Below, piece by piece: positions 1-7,997 of a stretch of 36,459 nt of DNA. Source of the DNA: JAIBJP01 sp035639875 (GTDB lineage Bacteria > Actinomycetota > Thermoleophilia > Gaiellales > Gaiellaceae); assembly GCA_035639875.1 (NCBI GenBank), contig DASQXE010000120.1, forward strand, positions 1 to 36,459, read 5' to 3'. Position numbers and translations under genes: made by a program. Numbering within the stretch: position 1 is the first letter of the stretch; every line of letters starts with the position of its first letter. A model generated the notes under the pieces. That model was not told the DNA's origin. It saw only the letters and a program-made list of their open reading frames with translations, and ran no database searches.

Positions 1-3000
1 TGGCGCGAAAAGCGGCGCGGGCGACGGTCGGGCCGAGGCGTCGCATACCGTCGCTGAGCCCGCAGCGGCTGCCACGCGTCGTTCGTCACCTCACCGGCCC
101 AGACGAGATCCCAGAGCGCCGGCAACAGGACGCCGGCCTCGAGGCCCGTCTCGCGCAGGAGATCGAACCAAAACAGGGCACCTGATCTGAGCGCCTCGCG
201 GATGCGGTCATTCTCCCGGCCCTCGGGGGGCGGCAAGGCTCCGGGACGGCCGAGCGCGGGCGCGTCTTCCCGGAAGTACAAAGCGACGCGCTCCAGCCCC
301 GCGCCGACCCAGACCACTTCGCCCGAGGCAGTCAGCTGGTCAAGCTGCGCGGGCTGGTAGCCGGGAACACGGCGCGGGAGGACGTCGCTTTCCCAGAGGC
401 CGACGGGCAGTGAGATTCCCTGCAGGGAGACGAGTGCCTCGCGCAAGGTGGCGCGGCGGTCAACGCCCTGCCAAGCGGGAAGGAAGCGCCCGAGCGCTGC
501 GGGTTCGACGGGCTCGATCTCCTTGCGTAGCGCAGCGAGGCTGGCCCGCCGAAGCCTGCGCAGCACGTCGGCGTCGGACCACTCGCGCTCCGAGCCGCCG
601 GGCCGGAGCTCTCCGCGCACGAGACCGAGCTCAGCCAGCGTGGCCTCGGCATCCTCGGGCGCCAACCCGTATCGCTCGGCGACCTCGGCGGTGGTGAAGG
701 GACCGCGCCCGCGGGCGAAGCGCCGCACAATCCATGCGAGCGGCTCGTCTCCTCCCTCCAGGTACGCGTCTGGAAGCCCCGCGGGCGGCATCGCGCCGAG
801 GGCGTCGCGATAGCGGCCCGCGTCTTCGGCGGCGATGAGTCGTTCCTCGCCCGCGACGCGAATCCGCACGGCCCGCCGCTCCTCCTCGAGCTCGCGCGCG
901 AGCGCCTCGTCGAACTCGCCGCGGCGCAGGTCGCCGCGTCGCAAAAGGAGATCGTGCAGGTGATCGGCGGAGTGCGCCTCGCCCCGTAGTTCGCCCTCGA
1001 CCTGCTCGAGGGCGCGTGGATCGATGAGGTCGCGGAGCTCCTCCTGTCCGAGCAGCTCTTTCAGCAGATCGCGGTCGAGCGCGAGCGCTTGAGCGCGGCG
1101 CTCGGCGAGAGGCGTGTCGTCCTCGTACATGTACGTGGCGACATAGTCGAAGAGGAGCGAAGAGGCGTATGGCGAGGCGCTGGGCGTCTCCACCTCGACG
1201 AGGTCGATGCGCCGCTCGCGCAACGCCGTGAGGAGGGCCTTCAATGCCGGCAGGTCGAACACGTCCTGCAGGCATTCGCGGTACGTCTCGAGAACGACGG
1301 GGAAGTCCGCGTAGCGACGCGCCACTTGCAGCAAGCCCTGGGCCTTGAGGCGCTGCTGCCAAAGCGGTGTTCGCTGGCCGGGCCGGCGTCGGGGGATGAG
1401 CAGGGCGCGTGCGGCGTTCTCGCGGAAGCGGGCGCCGAACAGCGCCGTGCCGCCGAGCTCGGCGATGACGAGCTCCTCCATCTCCTCGGGATCGACGACG
1501 ATCTCCTCGATGGGCGGCGGCGCATCCGCGTCCGGGAGATGGAACGCGATGCCATCGTCGGACCAGATGGCGTTGACCTCGAGCCCGAGTGACTCGCGCA
1601 GTCGGGCGGCGAGCGCCAGCGACCAGGGCGCGTGCACGCGACCGCCGAATGGGGTCAGCAGGCAGAGGCGCCAGTCGCCGATCTCGTCGCGGAAGCGCTC
1701 CACGACGATGGTCCGGTCGGAAGGAAGCGCGGTTGTGGCCGCTTCCTGCTCGCGCAGGTAGACGAGGAGATTCTCGGCCGCCCGGTCGTCGAGGGCATGT
1801 CGATCCATGAGTCGCGTGCGCGCGTGCGGGTCGTCGAGCGCCACGAGCTCGCGGGCCGTCTTCCCGATGGCCTCGCCGAGCTCGTACGGGCGTCCAACGC
1901 CTTCACCCTTCCAGAAGGGCACTGCGCCCGGAATTCCAGGGGCAGGCGAGACGAGCACGCGATCGCGGGTGATCTCCTCGATCCGCCAGGTCGAGGCACC
2001 GAGCAGAAAGGTCTGGCCGGCACGCGCTTCGTACACCATCTCCTCGTCGAGCTCGCCCACTCGCCCGCCGCCCTCGACGAGGTAGACGCCGAACAGGCCG
2101 CGGTCCGGAATCGTGCCCGCGTTCGTCACGGCGAGGCGGCGGGCGCCCTCGCGAGCACGGAGCACGCCGCGCACGCGGTCCCACGTGATGCGCGGGCGCA
2201 GCTCCCCGAACTCCTCCGATGGGTAGCGGCCGGCCAGCATGTCGAGCACGTTCTCGAGCTGCTGCCGAGAAAGATCGCGGAACGGATACGCCTGGCGCAC
2301 GAGCTCATACAGCTCGTCGACGGAGATCTCCTCCTGTGAGCAGACGGCGACGACCTGCTGCGCGAGGACGTCGAGGGGATTACGCGGGATTTGCGTCTCC
2401 TCGATCAGCCCTTCGCGCATCCGCTCGACCACGACCGCCGACTCGAGGAGATCACCGCGGAACTTCGGGAAGATCCTCCCCTTCGAGGGCTCATCGAGGC
2501 GGTGACCGGCGCGTCCGATGCGCTGCAACCCTCGTGCGACGGACTTCGGCGACTCCACCTGGATGACGAGATCGACGGCACCCATGTCGATTCCGAGCTC
2601 GAGCGAGGACGTGGCGACCAGCACGGGTATGTCCCCGCGCTTCAACAGCTCCTCGACCTCGAGGCGTTGCTCGCGCGCCAGGGACCCGTGGTGCGCTCGG
2701 GCAATCTCCTTTTCGGCGAGCTCGTTCAGTCGCAGCGCGAGGCGCTCGGCCAGACGCCGGTTGTTGACGAACACGATCGTCGACCGATGCTGCTCGACGA
2801 GCTCGAGTAGGGCGGGGTAGACGGACGGCCAGATGGACGAGCCCTCGCCCGGCTCACGCATGTCGTCGAGCGGAACGACGACGCGGAGGTCGAGCTCCTT
2901 TGCGCGCCCAGCGTCGACCAGCTCGATCGGCCGGCCGCCGGACACGAAGCGTCCGATCTCGTCCATCGGCCGCTGCGTCGCCGACAGGCCGACTCGCTGG

Positions 3001-3536
3001 AACGGCTCACCGGTCAGCCGTTCGAGGCGCTCGAGGCTCAACGCAAGATGGGTGCCGCGCTTCGAGCCGGCGACGGCGTGGACCTCGTCGACCACCACGA
3101 AGCGGACCGGGCGGAGGGTCTCGCGCGCCCGAGAGGTGAGCATGAGGAATAGCGACTCGGGTGTCGTGATGAGGATGTCCGGCGGCCGCTTGAGCATCGC
3201 CGCCCGCTCCTTCGCCGGCGTGTCGCCGGTCCGGACGGCCACGGAGAGATTCGAGCCGATGCCGGCGAGCGGCCCGCGGAGGTTGCGCTCGACGTCGTAG
3301 TTGAGCGCCTTCAGCGGGCTGACGTAGAGGACCTGCGTGCCCTTGCCCGGCTTCGCCTGGTCGAGCGCCCACAGGAAGGCGGCGAGCGTCTTGCCGGAGC
3401 CGGTCGGCGCCTGGATGAGGGTGTGGCTGCCGGAGGCAATCGCGGGCCAGCCACGCTCCTGGGCGGGGGTCGGCCCGTCGAAGGTGCGCTCGAACCACTC
3501 GCGAACGGGCCGACTGAACGGTGCTAGCGCGTCCAC
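1..3536 (-). CDS. lhr: Lhr-type ATP-dependent DNA helicase (partial, 3' end beyond left edge)
   Basis: Superfamily 2 helicase of the Lhr family, used in DNA repair in actinobacteria. The frame is open from GTG 3536 to the window edge (about 1,178 codons; full-length Lhr proteins are around 1,500 residues, so the far C-terminus is missing). Visible motifs: a Q-motif glutamine near residue 26, Walker A APTGSGKT near 43-50, the DEVH box near 150-153 and SAT near 185-187. The second RecA domain has SSLELGID and QRIGRAGH. A long Lhr-core and C-terminal region follows. The start is set by a TAGGCT hexamer 6 nt upstream, consistent with a leaderless mRNA, and the conserved N-terminus begins straight after it. 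It is divergent from the HhH-GPD gene, so the shared region may drive two repair genes. Family assignment is secure; partner proteins and exact substrate are not visible here. Confidence 0.93.
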   Translation of the reverse strand, partial: MDALAPFSRPVREWFERTFDGPTPAQERGWPAIASGSHTLIQAPTGSGKTLAAFLWALDQAKPGKGTQVLYVSPLKALNYDVERNLRGPLAGIGSNLSVAVRTGDTPAKERAAMLKRPPDILITTPESLFLMLTSRARETLRPVRFVVVDEVHAVAGSKRGTHLALSLERLERLTGEPFQRVGLSATQRPMDEIGRFVSGGRPIELVDAGRAKELDLRVVVPLDDMREPGEGSSIWPSVYPALLELVEQHRSTIVFVNNRRLAERLALRLNELAEKEIARAHHGSLAREQRLEVEELLKRGDIPVLVATSSLELGIDMGAVDLVIQVESPKSVARGLQRIGRAGHRLDEPSKGRIFPKFRGDLLESAVVVERMREGLIEETQIPRNPLDVLAQQVVAVCSQEEISVDELYELVRQAYPFRDLSRQQLENVLDMLAGRYPSEEFGELRPRITWDRVRGVLRAREGARRLAVTNAGTIPDRGLFGVYLVEGGGRVGELDEEMVYEARAGQTFLLGASTWRIEEITRDRVLVSPAPGIPGAVPFWKGEGVGRPYELGEAIGKTARELVALDDPHARTRLMDRHALDDRAAENLLVYLREQEAATTALPSDRTIVVERFRDEIGDWRLCLLTPFGGRVHAPWSLALAARLRESLGLEVNAIWSDDGIAFHLPDADAPPPIEEIVVDPEEMEELVIAELGGTALFGARFRENAARALLIPRRRPGQRTPLWQQRLKAQGLLQVARRYADFPVVLETYRECLQDVFDLPALKALLTALRERRIDLVEVETPSASPYASSLLFDYVATYMYEDDTPLAERRAQALALDRDLLKELLGQEELRDLIDPRALEQVEGELRGEAHSADHLHDLLLRRGDLRRGEFDEALARELEEERRAVRIRVAGEERLIAAEDAGRYRDALGAMPPAGLPDAYLEGGDEPLAWIVRRFARGRGPFTTAEVAERYGLAPEDAEATLAELGLVRGELRPGGSEREWSDADVLRRLRRASLAALRKEIEPVEPAALGRFLPAWQGVDRRATLREALVSLQGISLPVGLWESDVLPRRVPGYQPAQLDQLTASGEVVWVGAGLERVALYFREDAPALGRPGALPPPEGRENDRIREALRSGALFWFDLLRETGLEAGVLLPALWDLVWAGEVTNDAWQPLRAQRRYATPRPDRRPRRFSR

Positions 3537-3542
3537 ATCCCC

Positions 3543-3548
3543 AGCCTA
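3543..3548 (-). promoter_or_regulatory. -10 hexamer TAGGCT, leaderless lhr start
   Basis: TAGGCT on the minus strand ends 6 nt before GTG 3536, and there is no Shine-Dalgarno in between. The spacing fits transcription starting at or next to the start codon. Confidence 0.5.
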
Positions 3549-3589
3549 CCGGTGGGGGCAGGGGCGGCAGGGAGCCGCTTCCTTGGATA

Positions 3590-3605
3590 GGGATGCGCCC
3601 ATCCC
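3590..3605. other. Small inverted repeat between divergent lhr and HhH-GPD genes
   Basis: GGGATG and CATCCC form a perfect 6-bp inverted repeat with a 4-nt loop (CGCC), midway between the two divergent starts. It could be an operator or a chance hairpin; nothing else supports a function. Confidence 0.25.
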
Positions 3606-3676
3606 ACCTCCCGCTTCCAGCGTATTGAGAAGCGGCGCGCGCGTGGTCGTCCGAAGGTGAGAAGACGCGCGCCGAT

Positions 3677-3682
3677 TAGAAT
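3677..3682 (+). promoter_or_regulatory. -10 hexamer TAGAAT, leaderless HhH-GPD start
   Basis: TAGAAT ends 7 nt before GTG 3690 with no Shine-Dalgarno. It decides the start in favour of 3690 over the in-frame GTG at 3657. Confidence 0.55.
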
Positions 3683-3689
3683 CGAGGCC

Positions 3690-4268
3690 GTGGCAACCGT
3701 CCGCCCCGCCCGCCTCCACTTCACCGGCGACGACGAAGCCGATGCCCTCCTCGCCGAGGACCCGCTCGCCCTCCTGATCGGCTTCGAGCTCGACCAGCAG
3801 GTCTCGCTGCAAAAGGCATTTTCCGGTCCGCTTGAGCTCAAGCGGCGGCTCGGCCGCCTCGATGCCCGCGAGATTGCCGGCATGGACGCGGGCGAGCTCG
3901 ACCGCGCCTTCCGCCAAAAACCGGCGCTCCACCGATATCCGGGCACGATGGCCGAGCGCACCCAGTCCCTCTGCGCCGCCATCGCGAGCGAGTACGACGG
4001 CGACGCAGCCCGCATCTGGAACGAAGCCGAGACCGGAGCCGACCTCGAGCGGCGGCTGCTCGACCTCCCCGGCATCGGCCCCATGAAGGCCCACACCCTC
4101 ATCGCCATACTCGTCAAGCGGTACGGCGTTCGGCCGCCGGGTTGGGAGGACGTCGCGCCGACCCACCACACCCTCGCCGACGTGGACTCCCCCGAGGCGC
4201 TCGAGGACTACCAGGAGAAGAAGCGGGCCTACAAGGCGTCCCTAAGGGCGGCGCGCGCGGCCAAGTAG
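3690..4268 (+). CDS. HhH-GPD family base-excision repair-like protein
   Basis: Predicted 192-residue protein related to the actinobacterial 'uncharacterized HhH-GPD family' of DNA-glycosylase-like proteins. The helix-hairpin-helix loop is visible as LPGIGPMKA near residues 125-133. An Asp a little further on (in PPGWEDVAP) sits about where the catalytic Asp of HhH-GPD glycosylases lies. The C-terminal 25 residues are Lys/Arg/Ala-rich. I chose GTG 3690 because of the TAGAAT box 7 nt upstream; GTG 3657 would add 11 basic residues. Its 3' end overlaps the convergent FAD oxidoreductase by 40 nt. Glycosylase activity and the damaged base recognised are unknown; no Fe-S cluster cysteines are present. 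Confidence 0.82.
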   Translation: MATVRPARLHFTGDDEADALLAEDPLALLIGFELDQQVSLQKAFSGPLELKRRLGRLDAREIAGMDAGELDRAFRQKPALHRYPGTMAERTQSLCAAIASEYDGDAARIWNEAETGADLERRLLDLPGIGPMKAHTLIAILVKRYGVRPPGWEDVAPTHHTLADVDSPEALEDYQEKKRAYKASLRAARAAK

Positions 4269-5644
4269 CCGCACATGCCGTGCACGCCGCCGCCGGGCGG
4301 CGTCGAGGCCGAGCAGAGGTAGATCCCGCGCGCCGGCGTCCGATACGGAACCGGTCGTAGGGCAGGCCGCGTGAGAAGCCCCCAGAGAGTCGCGGCGCCG
4401 GCGTTCAAATCGCCGCCTACGAGATTGCGGTTGCGCCGCTCGAGCTCCATGGGCGGCAGCACGCTCCGGGCGAGCACGAGCTCGCGAAACCCCGGCGCGA
4501 AGCGCTCGATCTGCGATTCGATCCGCCCGCTCATGTCGATCGTCGAGCCGTTGGGGACGTGGCAGTACGCCCACGCGGTGTGCTTTCCCTCCGGGGCGCG
4601 GCTGGGATCGAAGAGGCTGTGCTGCGCGAGGAGGACGAAGGGCCGCTCGGCGTGCTGTCCTTGCCACGGCGCCCGCTCGGAGGCGCGGATCTCGTCGAGC
4701 GTGCCGCCGAGATGAACGGTGCCTGCGCCCGCACACTCGCGGGCCCGCCACGGGATCGGTCCGGCGAGGGCGAAGTCGACCTTGAATGCCCCCGGGCCGT
4801 GGCGAAAACGGACGAGGCGCTCTACGTAGCGCCCCGGCAGGCGGCGTCTCGCGATGCGGGCGAGCTCGCGCGGGACTACGTCGCAGAGTACGGTCTCGGC
4901 GCCGGTGTCCTCGACCGAGTCGACGGGCGCCCGCGGAAACGCCTCGCCTCCGAGCCCGCGCAAAATCGAGACGAGCGAATCGGCGATCCGCTGCGAGCCG
5001 CCGCATGGAAAAGGCCAGCCGAAGAGGTGACCGGAAGCGAGCAGGACGAGGGCGAAGCCGGCCGTGGGACTGCGCTCCAGGGGCACCATCGAGTGCGCCG
5101 CGCAGCCGGCGAAGAGGGCGCGCGCCCGCTCGGTGGCGAAAGCGGCGCGGGCGAGACCGGCCGCCGGCCGGAGCGCATGTAGACCGAAACGCGCGAGGGC
5201 AACCGGGTGTTTGGGCGCGGCGATCAGCGGGCCGAGCACGGCGCGCTCGAGCTCCTGCCACGCCGCAGCGACCGAGCCGACGAGCCGGCGGTACGCCTCC
5301 CCGTCCGGCCCGAGGCCCGCGGCCGTGGCCTCGAGGGAGCCTTGCATGAGCGCCGCGCTCCCGTCGTCAAACGGATGCGCGAGCGGATAGGTCGGATGGA
5401 CGATTTCGAGCCCGTGCTCGCGGAGAGGGAGCTGCCTGAAAAAGGGCGAGCCCGGGATGAACGGATGGATCGAGGAACAGACGTCGTGGACGAAGCCCGG
5501 CAGGGTCAGCTCCGCCGACCGCACGCCGCCGCCGAGCGTCCCCTCGGCCTCGAAGACAGCGACGCGCCGGCCAGCCTGGGCCATCGTGATCGCCGCTGCA
5601 AGGCCGTTCGGCCCCGAGCCGACGACAGCGACGTCGCGGGTCAG
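4229..5644 (-). CDS. FAD-dependent oxidoreductase, phytoene desaturase/PYROXD2-like, probable CTG start
   Basis: Flavoprotein of the CrtI/PYROXD2-like amine oxidase fold. The dinucleotide-binding motif VVGSGPNGLAAA lies at the extreme N-terminus, followed by the acidic end of strand 2 in VFEAEGTLGGG. The C-terminal FAD motif is GIYLCSASTPPGGGVHGM. The first in-frame ATG (5584) would delete the nucleotide-binding motif, so it cannot be the real start. The only suitable upstream codon is CTG 5644, which overlaps the acyl-CoA dehydrogenase stop as CTGA, the same geometry as the common ATGA/GTGA coupled starts; no ATG, GTG or TTG occurs in frame for over 30 codons upstream. That gives 471 residues. 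It probably forms an operon with the acyl-CoA dehydrogenase. The substrate is unknown; carotenoid desaturation is possible but no carotenoid genes are nearby. Confidence 0.85.
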   Translation of the reverse strand: MTRDVAVVGSGPNGLAAAITMAQAGRRVAVFEAEGTLGGGVRSAELTLPGFVHDVCSSIHPFIPGSPFFRQLPLREHGLEIVHPTYPLAHPFDDGSAALMQGSLEATAAGLGPDGEAYRRLVGSVAAAWQELERAVLGPLIAAPKHPVALARFGLHALRPAAGLARAAFATERARALFAGCAAHSMVPLERSPTAGFALVLLASGHLFGWPFPCGGSQRIADSLVSILRGLGGEAFPRAPVDSVEDTGAETVLCDVVPRELARIARRRLPGRYVERLVRFRHGPGAFKVDFALAGPIPWRARECAGAGTVHLGGTLDEIRASERAPWQGQHAERPFVLLAQHSLFDPSRAPEGKHTAWAYCHVPNGSTIDMSGRIESQIERFAPGFRELVLARSVLPPMELERRNRNLVGGDLNAGAATLWGLLTRPALRPVPYRTPARGIYLCSASTPPGGGVHGMCGYLAARAALRDAL

Positions 5645-6816
5645 CTGACTTCGGCGAGAACGGACGAGCGCGCCTCCCGGACCATTTCCCGCGCGATGAC
5701 GAGCCGCTGGATCTCGTTCGTCCCCTCGTAAATCTGGGTGATCTTGGCGTCGCGCATCATGCGCTCGACCGGATACTCCTTCATGTAGCCATAGCCGCCG
5801 AGGATCTGAACGGCGTCGGTCGTGACGTCCATGGCCGTATCCGAGCAGAAAAGCTTCGCCATCGCGGAGACCTTCGTCAGCCCCGGAGCATCCTCGTCGA
5901 TCATGAGCCCCGTCTTGTAGAGGAGCGCGCGGCCGGCCTCGCAGCGCGTCTCCATGTCGGCGAGCTTCCCCGCCACGAGCTGGTGCTCGGCGATCGGCTG
6001 CCCCATCGTCTCTCGGCTTTTCGCGTACTCGAGGGCGTAGTCCGTCGCGCCCTGAGCGATCCCGAGCGCCTGCGCGGCGATGCCCGGCCGGGAGCGGTCG
6101 AGGACGCGCATCGCGATCTTGAATCCCTCGCCCTCGGCGCCGACGAGGTTCTCGGCCGGCACGCGGCAGTCGTTGAAGAAGAGCTCACCCGTCGTCGAGC
6201 CCTTGATTCCCATCTTCGGCTCGATCCTGCCGGCCTCGAACCCACGCGTATCCGCCTCGACGACGAAGCAGGAAATCCCGGGGTGCCCCGCATCCGGATC
6301 CGTCTTGGCGAAGACGGTGTACAGCCCGGCGACCCCCGCGTTCGTGATGAAGCGTTTCGATCCGTTCAGAACGTACTCGCCGCCGTCGCGGCGCGCCTCG
6401 GTTCGCATGGCGGCCGAGTCCGACCCGGATCCGGCCTCCGTCAGCGCGTAGGCGCCCAGCCACTCGCCGCTCGCCAGGCGCGGGAGATAGCGATCTTTCT
6501 GCTCCTCCGTGCCCGCGAGCTTGAGCGCGAGCGAGGCGAGCTCCTGCACCGCGAGGACGAGACCCGTCGTGGCACACGCGCGCGAGACCTCCTCGACGGC
6601 GACGAGGACCATGAGCGCTCCGGCCTCCGACCCCCCGTGGCGCTCCTCGAAGCCGAGCCCGAAGAGGTCGTGCTCGCGGAAGAGGTCGACGAGGTCGGAG
6701 GGGAACTCCGCCGACTCGTCGATCTCGGCCGCCCGTGGCGCAACGCGCTCGCGCGCGAGCGTACGGACCAGCTCCCGGATCTCGCGCTGAACGTCCGAAA
6801 GCGGATCCCAGGCCAC
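5641..6816 (-). CDS. Acyl-CoA dehydrogenase
   Basis: FAD-dependent acyl-CoA dehydrogenase (391 residues, usual size) catalysing alpha,beta-dehydrogenation of an acyl-CoA in fatty-acid or branched-chain amino-acid breakdown. Family signatures visible are ALTEAGSGSDSAAMRT (FAD/substrate loop), KRFITNAG, a C-terminal QILGGYGYMKEYPVER helix, and the catalytic-base segment IYEGTNEIQRL with Glu next to Tyr. The start is GTG 6816, where the conserved N-terminus begins, with TAGAAT 8 nt upstream. It overlaps the next gene by 3 nt. Chain-length preference cannot be read from the sequence. Its electron acceptor would be ETF, not encoded here. Confidence 0.95.
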   Translation of the reverse strand: MAWDPLSDVQREIRELVRTLARERVAPRAAEIDESAEFPSDLVDLFREHDLFGLGFEERHGGSEAGALMVLVAVEEVSRACATTGLVLAVQELASLALKLAGTEEQKDRYLPRLASGEWLGAYALTEAGSGSDSAAMRTEARRDGGEYVLNGSKRFITNAGVAGLYTVFAKTDPDAGHPGISCFVVEADTRGFEAGRIEPKMGIKGSTTGELFFNDCRVPAENLVGAEGEGFKIAMRVLDRSRPGIAAQALGIAQGATDYALEYAKSRETMGQPIAEHQLVAGKLADMETRCEAGRALLYKTGLMIDEDAPGLTKVSAMAKLFCSDTAMDVTTDAVQILGGYGYMKEYPVERMMRDAKITQIYEGTNEIQRLVIAREMVREARSSVLAEVS

Positions 6817-6824
6817 GGCGGCCG

Positions 6825-6830
6825 ATTCTA
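6825..6830 (-). promoter_or_regulatory. -10 hexamer TAGAAT, leaderless acyl-CoA dehydrogenase start
   Basis: TAGAAT on the minus strand lies 8 nt before GTG 6816 in the short gap after the PRC-barrel gene. No Shine-Dalgarno is seen. Confidence 0.5.
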
Positions 6831-6848
6831 GCCGTGGCCCGGAGCCGC

Positions 6849-7292
6849 TCAGGTGAGGCGCTCGGTCGTGTGCGTTTCGATCACGACGGCGCGGAAACGG
6901 GCACCGTCCAGCCCGGCCGGCCGCGTCGTAAGCGGCTCGACCCCGTAGTGCTCGTATGCGGTCCGCTCCTTGTGGGGCGAGATCGCGACGACGGCGGGAT
7001 CGGCAAGGAATGTGCCCGTGTCGTCCTCTTCGTCGTAGGTCGGAGCGCTTTCGACGACGTCCTTCGTCCAGGGCAGCCGGATCTCGTCGTCGACGTGCTC
7101 GATGCCGCGGATTGGTACGAGGACGCGCGGCCCCTTGCCGGCGACGCCGCTCCAGAGACCGAGCCATTCGGGCCGTCCTGTCGCATCGTCGACGAACACG
7201 AGGTCGACGAAGCCGACAGATTTGCCGTTCGCATCGATGACTTCGCGGCCGGCCAAGGGCTGCAGCTCCTGGATCGAGTAGGTCTCGAGCAT
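6849..7292 (-). CDS. PRC-barrel domain protein
   Basis: 147-residue protein. The N-terminal ~85 residues (from about PLAGREVIDANGKSVGFVDLVFVDD to VPIRGIEHVDDEIRLPW) fit a PRC-barrel, a small beta-barrel seen in photosynthetic reaction-centre H subunits, RimM and many actinobacterial stress-type proteins. The segment KDVVESAPTYDEEDD followed by a short tail is typical of soluble two-part PRC proteins in actinobacteria. The start ATG is set by a strong Shine-Dalgarno, AAAGGAGG at 7297-7304, one of the few clear ones in this window, so this mRNA has a leader. No signal peptide or membrane segment. Function is unknown in this family beyond protein or RNA contacts. Confidence 0.83.
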   Translation of the reverse strand: MLETYSIQELQPLAGREVIDANGKSVGFVDLVFVDDATGRPEWLGLWSGVAGKGPRVLVPIRGIEHVDDEIRLPWTKDVVESAPTYDEEDDTGTFLADPAVVAISPHKERTAYEHYGVEPLTTRPAGLDGARFRAVVIETHTTERLT

Positions 7293-7308
7293 GCTGCCTC
7301 CTTTCACG

Positions 7309-7950
7309 TCAACTGTTCCCGCTCGCGCGGGGAGGAAAACGGAAGCGCGCGTGCAGGTGGTTGTCGTGATTCCAGAGGATCTGCACGACGCCGGGCGGAC
7401 CCACCAGCCCAGTGTTCGGCCCGACGTACACGAGCTCGGCGCCTGCCCGAACGAAGAGATCGACGAGCCCCTGCGCGAGGCGGTGGTCGATCTGCCCGAC
7501 GGAGGTCGGCGGCCGTTCCCGACGGTCGAGCCGCGGGTAGTAGACGTCGACGTCGAGGCCGTTCTGGTGGGTCGCGTGCTTGGGCCCGAAGTAGCCGCCG
7601 TGCCGCCGGCTGAGGTCGCCGATCCCGACCCGGGGCGCGTCGGGATGCTCCGCGGCGTACGCTGCGACGACTTGGAGCACCTTGCGAACAAGGCCGTCCG
7701 TTCCCCAACGCCGCCAGGGCCGGTTCGGCCGCCTGTGCAAGAGCGGGTCCCACGTGAAGTAGTGCGCCCCGGAGCCGGGCAGCTGGACTCCGCGCACGAG
7801 TCGGCCGTTGCCGGGAGTGCCGAGAGCGAGCGAGTGGCGCCAGTGGATCTCCTCGGCCTGCGGCGGGGGAACCAGCCGTCGCTCCGTGGTGAACGGGCTC
7901 AGGAAGCCGCACGCGAAAAAGAGAAACGACACCAGGGCAAGCGTCCGCAC
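7309..7950 (-). CDS. Secreted M74/MepA-like murein endopeptidase
   Basis: Predicted penicillin-insensitive murein endopeptidase, a LAS-type zinc peptidase that cuts peptidoglycan cross-links. The N-terminal hydrophobic segment (VRTLALVSFLFFACGFL) is a signal peptide or lipobox-like export signal. The family's metal-site motifs are visible: KHATHQNGLDVDVYY (HxxGxD-type) and NHDNHLHARF (HxH). About 213 residues from GTG 7950; GTG 7992 would add 14 polar residues ahead of the signal peptide. I prefer 7950 because the inverted repeat at 7958-7990 then lies at the same 7-nt distance from this start as from the divergent M14 gene. Family assignment rests on motifs; the exact bond cut is not known. 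Confidence 0.85.
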   Translation of the reverse strand: MRTLALVSFLFFACGFLSPFTTERRLVPPPQAEEIHWRHSLALGTPGNGRLVRGVQLPGSGAHYFTWDPLLHRRPNRPWRRWGTDGLVRKVLQVVAAYAAEHPDAPRVGIGDLSRRHGGYFGPKHATHQNGLDVDVYYPRLDRRERPPTSVGQIDHRLAQGLVDLFVRAGAELVYVGPNTGLVGPPGVVQILWNHDNHLHARFRFPPRASGNS

Positions 7951-7957
7951 GCCGGGA

Positions 7958-7990
7958 GTACGCGGACTTCGGCCTGAGCGGTCCGCGTAC
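7958..7990. promoter_or_regulatory. Perfect 10-bp inverted repeat between two divergent secreted hydrolase genes
   Basis: GTACGCGGAC (7958-7967) and GTCCGCGTAC (7981-7990) are perfect reverse complements separated by 13 nt. Each arm, read toward its gene, ends exactly 7 nt before a start codon: ATG 7998 on the plus strand and GTG 7950 on the minus strand. The 48-nt gap holds no TANNNT box. It may be a symmetric divergent promoter for an alternative sigma factor or a repressor operator. Confidence 0.5.
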
Positions 7991-7997
7991 ACGCGAC

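Noticed and set aside
3546..4169. Long minus-strand open frames antisense to the HhH-GPD gene
   Set aside because: They mirror the codon pattern of the plus-strand gene, have no family motif or start signal, and the plus-strand frame carries the HhH motif.
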